From Streptomyces cucumeris (GTDB lineage: Bacteria; Actinomycetota; Actinomycetes; Streptomycetales; Streptomycetaceae): a stretch of DNA of 64,000 nucleotides. Shown in pieces: positions 33,829 to 41,569 of the stretch. A model generated the notes under the pieces. It was not told the origin of the DNA, did no database searches, and was given only the letters and a program-made list of their open reading frames with translations. The stretch is taken from the NCBI RefSeq assembly GCF_024295805.1, contig NZ_JANCLX010000030.1, positions 49,224-113,223 on the forward strand, written 5' to 3'. How positions within the stretch are numbered: position 1 is the stretch's first letter; the number at the start of each line of letters is the position of its first letter. Made by a program: the position numbers and the translations under genes.

Positions 33829-35613
33829 ATGCAGAACACGTCAGTCCCGGCCGGTATGACCCGCCGCCACGCCCTGACCGTGACCGGCGGAGCCCTCGCC
33901 GCCGCGACCCTCGCCCAGGCCGCGCCCGCCTTCGCCGCCGGGTCGCAGGACGCGGACGCGATCGTCGTCGGCCACGGGCTCGCCGGGCTGGTGGCCGCGT
34001 CCGAACTGGCGGCGGCCGGACGCAAAGTGCTGCTGCTGGACCAGGAACCGGAGAGCAACCTGGGAGGGCAGGCGTTCTGGTCCTTCGGCGGTCTGTTCCT
34101 CGTGGACTCCGATGAACAGCGGCTGATGGGCATCAAGGACTCCCGTGAGCTGGCCTGGCAGGACTGGCTGGGCACGGCCGGGTTCGACCGGGGTGTCGGA
34201 GACCCCTCGGGCCAGGACCACTGGGCGTACAAATGGGCCGAGGCATATGTGGACTTCGCCTCCGGTGAGAAGCGGTCCTGGCTCGCCGGGCTCGATGTGA
34301 AGTGGTTTCCGATCGTCGGCTGGGCCGAGCGCGGCGGCGGGCTGGCGGACGGACACGGCAACTCGGTGCCGCGCTTCCACGTCACCTGGGGCACCGGCCC
34401 CGCCGTCGTCGAACCGTTCGAGAAGAAGGTGCGCGCCGCCCAGGCGGAGGGCAGGATCACCTTCAAGTTCCGGCACCGGGTCGATGACCTCGTGACCACG
34501 GACGGCCGTGTCACCGGTGTACGCGGCGCGGTCCTGGAGCCGAGCAACGCGCAGCGCGGCAAGCCCAGTTCCCGCAAGGTGGTCGGGGAGTTCGAACTCC
34601 GCGCCCCGGTCACGATCGTCACCTCCGGCGGTATCGGAGCCGACCACGACCTCGTCCGGCGCAACTGGCCTGCCCGGCTGGGCACCCCGCCGAAGTTCAT
34701 GGTCACCGGGGTCCCGGCCTACGTGGACGGGCGGATGCTCGCTATCACGGAGAAGGCGGGCGGGCGGATCGTCAACCCCGACCGGATGTGGCACTACACC
34801 GAGGGCCTGCGCAACTACGACCCGATCTGGCCCGGCCACGGCATCCGCATCCTGCCCGGCCCGTCGTCCCTGTGGTTCGACGCCACCGGTAAACGCTTCG
34901 ACTCGCCCGACATCCCCGGTTACGACACCCTGCACACCCTGAAGTCGATCACCGACACCGGGTACGACTACTCGTGGTTCGTCACCACCCACAAGATCCT
35001 CGCGAAGGAGTTCGCGCTCTCCGGGTCCGAGCAGAACCCCGACCTCACGGAGAAGAACATCTGGAAGCTGCTGTCCCGTATCTGGCAGACCCCGGAACCG
35101 ATCGAGAAGTTCACCAAGCAGGGTGTGGACTTCATCGTGGCGACGACCCTGTCGGAGCTCGTCCGGGGGATGAACAAGCTCACCGGCGACAACCTCATCA
35201 AGCTGGATGACCTCACCCGCCGGATCGAGGCCCGGGACCGGGAGATCGCCAACCCCTACACCAAGGACGTGCAGGTCATGGGTATCCGTAATGCCCTGGC
35301 CTACCCCGGGGACGCGATCAGCCGTACGGCCTCGGCCCACCGGATCCTGGACTCCGGCGCCGGACCGCTGGTCGCCGTCCGCCTCAACATCCTCACCCGC
35401 AAGACCCTCGGCGGCCTCCAGACCGATCTCTCCGGCCGTGTCCTGAACGCCTCCGGCCAGCCGGTCCCCGGACTGTACGCGGCCGGTGAGGTCGCGGGCT
35501 TCGGCGGGGGCGGTGTCCACGGCTACCGCTCCCTGGAGGGCACCTTCCTCGGCGGCTGTCTGTTCTCCGGCCGCCAGGCGGGCCGGGCGGCGGCGGCCGC
35601 CACCGCCACCTGA
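33829..35613 (+). CDS. Tat-exported FAD-binding dehydrogenase
   Basis: 594 residues from ATG 33829. The N-terminus is a twin-arginine signal: Thr-Arg12-Arg13-His, a hydrophobic TVTGGALAAATLAQA and an AxA site near residue 36. A FAD Rossmann motif IVVGHGLAGLVAASELA follows near 44-60, with LLLDQEPESNLGGQAFWSFGG, typical of fumarate reductase/ketosteroid dehydrogenase-like flavoproteins. The end has the second FAD segment GLYAAGEVAGFGGGGVHGYRSLEGTFLGG. PGAP-type names for this family are simply FAD-binding dehydrogenase. Its export in a folded state with flavin is implied by the Tat signal. Electron acceptor and substrate are unknown; no cytochrome or MauE gene adjoins. Confidence 0.87.
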   Translation: MQNTSVPAGMTRRHALTVTGGALAAATLAQAAPAFAAGSQDADAIVVGHGLAGLVAASELAAAGRKVLLLDQEPESNLGGQAFWSFGGLFLVDSDEQRLMGIKDSRELAWQDWLGTAGFDRGVGDPSGQDHWAYKWAEAYVDFASGEKRSWLAGLDVKWFPIVGWAERGGGLADGHGNSVPRFHVTWGTGPAVVEPFEKKVRAAQAEGRITFKFRHRVDDLVTTDGRVTGVRGAVLEPSNAQRGKPSSRKVVGEFELRAPVTIVTSGGIGADHDLVRRNWPARLGTPPKFMVTGVPAYVDGRMLAITEKAGGRIVNPDRMWHYTEGLRNYDPIWPGHGIRILPGPSSLWFDATGKRFDSPDIPGYDTLHTLKSITDTGYDYSWFVTTHKILAKEFALSGSEQNPDLTEKNIWKLLSRIWQTPEPIEKFTKQGVDFIVATTLSELVRGMNKLTGDNLIKLDDLTRRIEARDREIANPYTKDVQVMGIRNALAYPGDAISRTASAHRILDSGAGPLVAVRLNILTRKTLGGLQTDLSGRVLNASGQPVPGLYAAGEVAGFGGGGVHGYRSLEGTFLGGCLFSGRQAGRAAAAATAT

Positions 35614-35774
35614 GCTCCCGGTCCAACGCCGATGAGCCACAGCGGCTGACCGTCACCGTTGGCAAGGAAAACTGTACAAACGCCCAGAGTTGGACGGTTG
35701 GCGCGGGCTAGGGACGATGTTGTGCGGCCGGTGCCTTACATACTTCGGTGCGGCCCTTTCCCCAGCAGACCCGT

Positions 35775-35805
35775 GCAGACCTGAGCAGGTCTGCTCAGGT
35801 CTGCT
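35775..35805. repeat. Inverted and direct repeats upstream of the protease gene
   Basis: GCAGACCTG (35775-35783) is the exact inverse of CAGGTCTGC at 35786-35794, and the 10-base unit CAGGTCTGCT is then repeated at 35796-35805. A further half-like AGCAGACCC lies at 35764. The cluster is 53-83 bases before the protease start and is probably an operator for a dimeric regulator binding cooperatively. Confidence 0.55.
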
Positions 35806-35857
35806 CAGAAGGGCCACGCGATACGAAGAACGTGAGTGCACGCAAGGAGAATCTGTC

Positions 35858-36676
35858 GTGAGGATCACCGCCCTACGGAAGCGCGCCGTAACCGCCCTTT
35901 CCGCCACGGCCCTGGTGTACGCCGCGCTGTTCAGCGCCGCCGGTCCCGCCGTGGCGGTGCAGGGCGGACAGCCGGCGCGCGCGGCGGATCACCCGTGGGC
36001 CGTCGCGCTCAAGCCCGCGGTGGTCCCCTTCTCCTTCTGCGGGGGCACACTGATCGCCCCGACCAAGGTCCTCACCGCGGGGCACTGCGTGGACGCCTTC
36101 CTGAAGGTCCCGGGCCTGCTGCGGGCGGTCTCCGGCCGGAACACCATGGTCTCCCCGGGCGGCACTTCGGTGAGCGTCGCCCGTATCTGGCGCCACCCGG
36201 ACTACGCCACCTTCACCCACCAGGGCGAGACCGGCTACCGCAACGACGTTGCCGTGCTCACCCTCAAGTCCCCGATCGACGCCCCGACCCTGCCCATCGC
36301 CGCCCCGGATGCGCGCGACCTCTACCAGCCGGGACGGAGCGCCCGGATCCTCGGCTGGGGCACCACCTCCTCCGGCGGCCTCGACGGCGGTGTCCTGCGC
36401 ACCGCGACCGTCCCGGTGACCGCCGACTCCTCCTGCGCGAGCGCCGCTTCCTACGGCGACGCGTACGACTCCCGCCAGTACACCTGCGCGGGCGACTTCG
36501 CCCGTGGCGGTGTGGACACCTGCGACTACGACAGCGGCACCCCGCTGGTGGTCGACGGAGTCGTCGCCGGGATCACCTCCTGGGGCGTCGGCTGCGGCAA
36601 GGCGGGCCATCCCGGCCTCTACACCCGGGTCAGCACCTTCTCCTCGGAGATCACCGCTCAGCTCGGCACCACGTGA
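35858..36676 (+). CDS. Secreted trypsin-like serine protease with altered active-site loop
   Basis: 272 residues; GTG 35858 follows AAGGAGAATCTGTC. Signal peptide at 1-33 (VTALSATALVYAALFSAAGPAVA), then a short propeptide-like VQGGQPARAADHPW. Triad: His76 in LTAGHC, Asp130 in NDVAVL, Ser226. Asp220 is at the trypsin S1 position (189), predicting Arg/Lys preference. The loop that is normally GDSGGP reads YDSGTP, so the residue equivalent to Gly193 of the oxyanion hole is Tyr224 and Gly197 is Thr228. The enzyme may be weak, specialised, or dependent on an unusual loop conformation. It overlaps the rhomboid-like gene by one base. Confidence 0.87.
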   Translation: MRITALRKRAVTALSATALVYAALFSAAGPAVAVQGGQPARAADHPWAVALKPAVVPFSFCGGTLIAPTKVLTAGHCVDAFLKVPGLLRAVSGRNTMVSPGGTSVSVARIWRHPDYATFTHQGETGYRNDVAVLTLKSPIDAPTLPIAAPDARDLYQPGRSARILGWGTTSSGGLDGGVLRTATVPVTADSSCASAASYGDAYDSRQYTCAGDFARGGVDTCDYDSGTPLVVDGVVAGITSWGVGCGKAGHPGLYTRVSTFSSEITAQLGTT

Positions 36677-37404
36677 TGCGCGGACGCCCGCTCGACGCGG
36701 TCCTGGCCCTTCCCCGCCGCTCGCCGGTCACCTTCGGATACGTCTGTCTGTTGCTGCTGACCCATGTGTGGATCACCCGGGGACTGACGGAGGACCGCGC
36801 CCAGTCCGTGCTGCGTGACATCAGCACCAACCTCGACAACCTGACGGACCGTCCGCTGGCCGCGCTGCTCGGCAGTGCGCTGGTCTTCGACGGCACGCTG
36901 ACCGACGTCACCTCGCTGCTGTTCCCGGCCACCGTCATCACGCTGGGACTCGGCGTCTGCTGGTGTCTGGCCCGTGCCGAGCGGCGGTGGGGCCCGCTCC
37001 GGGCGTTCGCGGTGTTCCTCACCGGGCACATCGGCGCCACACTGCTCACCGCCGGCCTCATCGCCGTGGCCCTGCGGCAGGGCTGGTATCCCGACGAGGT
37101 CCGCGGCACGCTCGACTTCGGCATCAGCTACGGCGCCCAGGCCGTCATGGCCGCCACCACGGCGATGATGCCGCGCCGCGCCCGGCTTCCGTGGGCGGCC
37201 TTCGTGATCGGCTGGCCCATCGCGGGCGTGGAGTGGGTCGGGTCGCTGCCCGACTTCACGAGTGTGGGTCATGTGCTGGCGGCCGCCATCGGCTTCCTCT
37301 TCCTGCTGCCGCCCGTCGCGCACCGGCTCAGCCGGGGTACCCCGCCGTCGCCGGACCACCGGGGGAAGCGGTCGGCGACCGGCGCGTGGGAGAACGGCAG
37401 ATGA
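36676..37404 (+). CDS. Rhomboid-like multi-spanning membrane protein
   Basis: 242 residues, about six membrane helices. ATG 36676 shares one base with the protease stop; an in-frame GTG directly precedes it. Rhomboid features are present: GHIGATLL (helix 2 His118), GISYG with Ser151 at the nucleophile position, and VGHVLAAAIGF with His199. The usual GxSG is stretched to G-I-S-Y-G, as in Streptomyces proteins called rhomboid-like, so proteolytic activity is possible but not certain. Co-translation with a secreted protease suggests the two work together, for example in release or activation of a surface protein (inference). Confidence 0.75.
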   Translation: MRGRPLDAVLALPRRSPVTFGYVCLLLLTHVWITRGLTEDRAQSVLRDISTNLDNLTDRPLAALLGSALVFDGTLTDVTSLLFPATVITLGLGVCWCLARAERRWGPLRAFAVFLTGHIGATLLTAGLIAVALRQGWYPDEVRGTLDFGISYGAQAVMAATTAMMPRRARLPWAAFVIGWPIAGVEWVGSLPDFTSVGHVLAAAIGFLFLLPPVAHRLSRGTPPSPDHRGKRSATGAWENGR

Positions 37405-37411
37405 CCACCGT

Positions 37412-37452
37412 GACGGGTGCCCGGCCGGCGGACCGCCGGCCGGGCACCCGTC
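37412..37452. terminator. Long perfect hairpin, bidirectional terminator
   Basis: 19-base arms 37412-37430 and 37434-37452 with loop GAC, perfect throughout. It separates the rhomboid-like gene from the convergent phospholipase gene. Confidence 0.88.
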
Positions 37453-37462
37453 GTTCAGCGGG

Positions 37463-38878
37463 TCACCGGGTGTCGAGCCAGCCCTTCGCGAGGACGGCCT
37501 GGTAGTAGAGGCGGGCCGTCCGGTGGCACTGAGCACGCTCGGCGGCGGTGTAGTCGACCGGCCAGCCCCGGCTCTCGCAGATGTTGTCGAGGTCCTGCAG
37601 GAGGATCCGGTCGACACGGTCCTTGTCGGAGCGTCCGTCGAGGCTCTGGCGGAAGGAACCCTCGCCGAGCAGATCCTGGTAGCTGCCGTACGCGAAGTCG
37701 TGCCGGTAGCAGGCGATCCGGAAGTCGAAGCGCCCGACGGAGTCCGGGGACGCGTTGCACCCGTTGGTGGACCAGTCGAACTCATAGCGGTCGGGTGTGC
37801 CCTTCTGGTGCTCGTACAGGGCCATGATCCAGGCGGTGCGGGACCCCTCGCCCTCCTGGGTCAGGCTGTCGAGCCGGGCGAGCTTCTCCTCCGCCGAGGC
37901 GGGGGCGGCCGGTGCGTGGAGATCGGTCCACTTGTCGTCCGCTCCGGAGCCGCTGTACTTCTAGACGGAGCGGCGGTCGGAGGCGAGCCGGTAGAGGTGG
38001 TCACCGCTGGTGGTGAACGCCGCGCCGGGGCCCCCGACGCGGTTCCACCGCTCGGGCTGACCGTTGTACTTGTAGAGGTCGCCGGAGTCAGGGTTGGTGG
38101 CGTAGAGCGTGTTGCCGCCGAAGATCTCGCCCGAGCGCCCGCCGACCTTGGTCCAGCGGCTGTGATCCGGTTCGTACACCCACACGCAGCAGCGGTCGGA
38201 GGTGAGTTTGAAGATGTTGTTGTCCGTGACGGCGAACGTGGCGCCGGCGCTGCCGATCTGCTCCCACCGGCCGTCCTCGTACGTGCTGATGTCGCCGGTG
38301 GCCGGGTCCGTCGCGTAGAGCGGCGCGGAGGGGCCGGTGTAGAGGTCCTTGGCGGGCCCGCCGACCTTGGTCCACACATCGCCCTTGCCGGTGTACTCCC
38401 ATACGCCGCTGCCGTCGGGGCTGATGCCGTACAGGTGCTCGCCCGAGGAGGCGAAGGTGGCGCCGGGGCCGCCGATACGGGTCCACTGGTGGGGTTCGCC
38501 GCCGTACTCGCTGATGTCCCCGGTGACGAGGTCGGTGGCGTAGAGGGTGTCGGCACTCGCGTAGAGGTCCTTCGTACGACCACCCACTTTGCGCCAGTTG
38601 ACCGTGTCGGAGGACCACTCGTAGACGGCGGAGTGGTCGGCGGCCAGGGCGAAGACGCTGTCCTCGGCCGCCACGATCCGGCCTATGGAGAGGGGCTCGG
38701 GTGAGGGGGCCGGAGACGGATCGGCCTGCGCGGGGACACCGATGGCCAGTGCCGCCGCGCCGAGCAGGAAAAGGACCTTCTTGGCCGTGGACAGGCGGTG
38801 CACCGCGGAGCGCCGCGGCTGTCCGGCCGGCTCACCGGCACCGCGGCGGCGCCGGACGGGGAGAGGAAGACGTTTCAT
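37463..38878 (-). pseudogene. Secreted tectonin-repeat phospholipase A2, interrupted by an in-frame TAG
   Basis: ATG 38878 (behind AGGAGGCACTCCG) opens a frame with a signal/anchor segment (VLFLLGAAALAIGVPAQA) and about seven propeller/tectonin-like repeats of 40-45 residues, each with a V/I-x-x-Y and WTKVGG core. At 37963-37961 the frame meets TAG in the middle of a repeat: ...ASDRRSV-stop-KYSGSG, where siblings have a Tyr or Trp. The same frame then continues without a shift into a prokaryotic phospholipase A2 domain, with SPD, DFRIACYRHDFAYG (catalytic His-Asp) and paired Cys residues, ending at 37463. One base change (TAC or TGG to TAG) explains it. A 120-residue restart from ATG 37825 would lack a signal peptide. 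Sequencing error or amber readthrough are alternatives. Confidence 0.85.
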
Positions 38879-39044
38879 CGGAGTGCCTCCTGGCTGAGGT
38901 GTGACCGATCGGCGCCGGGCCGCGCCGGACGAGGTGGTGCCACGACCGTGGCAAGCGACCCGATTGACCAACAACGCCTTTGTGCGTTAAGCCAGTTCGT
39001 CAGTGGACAAGAGGGGATGTCCGCGGACACCGAGGGGGATCTGC

Positions 39045-40559
39045 ATGGGCAGGGCAGGACGTCCGCACGCGGGCTTGAGAGGCGAGACCGAGCACATCAA
39101 CGCCCTGGCCCGGCTGCTGGGAGAGGTGACCCGGGACCTGACCGTGCGCGAGCTCGCCGAGCGGTACGCCGGTGGCGGCAAGACCATGTGGGGTCTCTAC
39201 CGCAGTGGGGAACGGCTGGTCCCGGCCCATCTGCTGGAGAAGGTGATCAATGACCGGGTGCGCGATGAGCCGACCCGGCTGCGGCTCCACGCCGAGGCCG
39301 GCCGTCTCTACGCCCTGACAGAGGCCAGGCAGCCGCGGCAACCCGCACCGACCAAGGCCGCGCAGGCGCTCGCGGACGCCGTGCGGGCGCAGCGGCAGGC
39401 GGAGGCCGACCTCGCGGAGTCCGAACGCCTCATCCAGACGCTGCTGCGGATCATCGCCGACCTCGATCACGCCGACGCGCCCGGCCGGTCGGCCGACGCG
39501 GCGGCCCACGAGCGGCTGCGGCAGGCCAGGGAACGGCTCAAGGAGGCCGAAGGCACCAAGTCGGAGGCGCTCAAGGCGCACAAGGAGGCCCTCAGCACGC
39601 TCCGGGACGCCCGCGCCGCGGCCCCCGAGGCCTCCGGTGCTCCCGGCGCTCCCTCGGTGTCCGCGTCGGCCACGCCCTTGACCAGCGCGGACATGGCGGA
39701 CTCCGCGGACAACACCCGCCCGTCGCCCACCCGGACGGACTCCTTACCCGGCGACCTCCCGCCACCGCGGCGTGGGCGGCCGGAGGCGGCCGACCGGTGG
39801 AACCGCTGGCGCACCCCCGCGCAGTGGGCGGCTCTCGCGGCGCTGGTGGGTCTCATCTACCTCGCCACCCACAGTCAAGGCAGCGGACGGCAGAGGGAAA
39901 CGGCCAGCCCACCGCTCGCCACGGCCATGCCAGGCGACATCCCCAGCCCTCGGACTCCGGTTACGCCTCCGCGCTCCCCGTCCACGGCAGAGCCTTCCAC
40001 CACCGCACCCACCTCGGCGTCCCCTCCGCCGAGTCCCTCATCGAGCAAAGCGCCGAAACGCGCGGACTCCCCGGGACCGGCGCGCACCACGCCCTCCGCT
40101 TCCCGCGCCGTGGTCCCGCCCGCCGGGCGTACGATGATCACGAACGCCAACAGTGACCAGTGCCTCGCCGTCCCCGCCGCGAGCACCACGTCGGGCACCC
40201 AGGTCAATCAGTTCCCCTGCGGTGCCCATCCCGACCACTACTGGACATTCCAGGCCGCCTCCGCGGGCGGTACGGGGAGTGGTTACTTCCTGATCCTGAA
40301 CTCCCACAGCAAGCAGTGCCTTTCCATCGCCGATGCCAGCCTCGACGCCGCGGCCGCGGCCATTCAGCGCCCTTGCGGCAGCTCTTCGGACCAGCGATGG
40401 CGGCTGGAGAAATGGCCGGACGGAGTGCGCATCGTGAACGGAAGGAGCAAGCAGTGTCTGGCCGTTCCCGCGGCGAGCAAGGAGATCGCCATGCCGGTCA
40501 ACCAATTCCCCTGCGATGACTATCCGGACCACTACTGGATGTTCGACGTCCGGACATAG
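39045..40559 (+). CDS. HTH-coiled coil-membrane helix-ricin lectin protein
   Basis: 504 residues; ATG 39045 follows GAGGGGGATCTGC. Residues 5-90 look like a small DNA-binding or STAND-associated helical domain (VRELAERYAGGGKTMWGLYRSGE). Residues 95-185 are an Ala/Glu/Arg-rich coiled coil. Ser/Pro/Thr-rich linkers flank one membrane helix at about 258-277 (AQWAALAALVGLIYLA). The outer part, after a Ser/Thr/Pro stalk, is a ricin-type beta-trefoil (about 365-504) with three repeats containing QCLAVPAA, QCLSIADA and QCLAVPAA, and QRW/HYW in QxW positions. This is the layout of a transmembrane sensor that binds carbohydrate outside and changes an intracellular helical domain. Ligand unknown. Confidence 0.75.
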   Translation: MGRAGRPHAGLRGETEHINALARLLGEVTRDLTVRELAERYAGGGKTMWGLYRSGERLVPAHLLEKVINDRVRDEPTRLRLHAEAGRLYALTEARQPRQPAPTKAAQALADAVRAQRQAEADLAESERLIQTLLRIIADLDHADAPGRSADAAAHERLRQARERLKEAEGTKSEALKAHKEALSTLRDARAAAPEASGAPGAPSVSASATPLTSADMADSADNTRPSPTRTDSLPGDLPPPRRGRPEAADRWNRWRTPAQWAALAALVGLIYLATHSQGSGRQRETASPPLATAMPGDIPSPRTPVTPPRSPSTAEPSTTAPTSASPPPSPSSSKAPKRADSPGPARTTPSASRAVVPPAGRTMITNANSDQCLAVPAASTTSGTQVNQFPCGAHPDHYWTFQAASAGGTGSGYFLILNSHSKQCLSIADASLDAAAAAIQRPCGSSSDQRWRLEKWPDGVRIVNGRSKQCLAVPAASKEIAMPVNQFPCDDYPDHYWMFDVRT

Positions 40560-40578
40560 CGGGAACGGACGGCCCCGG

Positions 40579-40606
40579 AGTGGCTCCCGCCGGGGCGGGA
40601 GCCACT
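40579..40606. terminator. Bidirectional hairpin terminator
   Basis: AGTGGCTCCCGCC and GGCGGGAGCCACT are perfect 13-base arms (40579-40591, 40594-40606) with GG between them, located between the convergent ricin-domain and RNHCP genes. Confidence 0.85.
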
Positions 40607-40613
40607 GGGGGCG

Positions 40614-41012
40614 TCAGAGGTTTCTCCGGCGCCGGTGTGCGGCTTCATGGTCGCGGACGGCCGGGTGCATCAGGGCGAGGACCGAGTCGAGGTCATCGCC
40701 GTGGTGCGGGTCGTCCGCCATGCGGTTGCGGCCATAGGTGCCGCAGCCGGTGCACTGGTGGACGATCATGTACCCCTTGGCGGAGTGGTGCTCGACGGCG
40801 ACCGGGCGCATCAGCGCGCGGCAATCGTTGGCACGGTCTCCGGCGGAGATGTCCACGTGCAGCGAGTGCAGACAGTACGGACAGTGGTTGCGGTAGCCGC
40901 CGTTGGCCAGTGCCACCACCGCCCTGCCGCAGTACGCGCAGGTGAAGCCGGTGTTCTCGGTTGTTCTTCTGCTGATGGTGCTGCTCCTCGGCGAGTCGAA
41001 GGGGGTCTTCAA
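40614..41012 (-). CDS. RNHCP domain zinc-binding protein
   Basis: Up to 132 residues. The name-giving motif RNHCPYCLHSLHVD is present, preceded by FTCAYCGRAV and followed by QCTGCGTYGRNR, giving three CxxC pairs that should bind zinc. Function of the family is unknown. The start is a puzzle. The only canonical codon that keeps the frame is TTG 41012 with no ribosome-binding site, while a well-placed GAGGAGCAGCACC precedes codon 13, which is ATC (40976-40974), exactly where homologues such as MSRRTTENTGF should begin. See findings. Confidence 0.85.
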   Translation of the reverse strand: MKTPFDSPRSSTISRRTTENTGFTCAYCGRAVVALANGGYRNHCPYCLHSLHVDISAGDRANDCRALMRPVAVEHHSAKGYMIVHQCTGCGTYGRNRMADDPHHGDDLDSVLALMHPAVRDHEAAHRRRRNL

Positions 41013-41569
41013 CTCGGAGGCGCAGGGTTCCGTTCGCTCTCCCCCCGCCGGGGCGGGGTGCGCAGGCTCGACCGGGGAGTGACGCGGTTCACCGCCCCTG
41101 TGTGCGGGCGATTACTCCCGGCTCCAGCTTCACCGGAGTGGGCGGGCCACTCCGGATCCGGACCACGACCGGGTTTGTGGGTTTGTCCCGGTCACTGTCA
41201 CGCGGGTGTGCCACGTGCCGCCGGTAGGTGTCCGTCCGGTCTCACTGCCGTCGGCGTCGTCCCCCGTCAGACAGCATCAGCAGCGGCATGGGTCATCGTG
41301 ATCACGCCACCTCCCTCTCCTCGGTCCGGTGTCCCTCCGCGTCGGCGGCGATCGCGGAGACGCTTCCAGTCTAGGCGGGGGAGGAGGGGCGGCCGGGAGT
41401 GCGGGGACGGGAAATAGTGTGCCAAGCGACCGTCGTCCGTCCCTGGATCTACTCGCGCGTAACCCTCTCTCAACCTCCTGTACGCGATCAGGCGTCTGTA
41501 TCTGGCAGGGGCTATCGCACGCGTCCACGGGCCGTCCCGGCCCGCGCGCGTGCGGAGAAGGAGGGGGAC
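41013..41569. other. Intergenic region between RNHCP and PEP-dikinase-like genes
   Basis: 557 bases with no supported gene. It must hold both divergent promoters. A short minus-strand frame (41308-41267: GTG, then ITMTHAAADAV) has a strong GAGGGAGGTGGC in front and is the only coding-like element. The 19-base RAE palindrome that precedes rifampin phosphotransferase genes is not visible. A direct repeat GGGTTTGT occurs near 41170-41187. Confidence 0.4.

Noticed and set aside
35775..35805. CRISPR or attachment site
   Set aside because: Repeats are 9-10 bases and contiguous, with no integrase or mobile gene near; operator clustering fits better.
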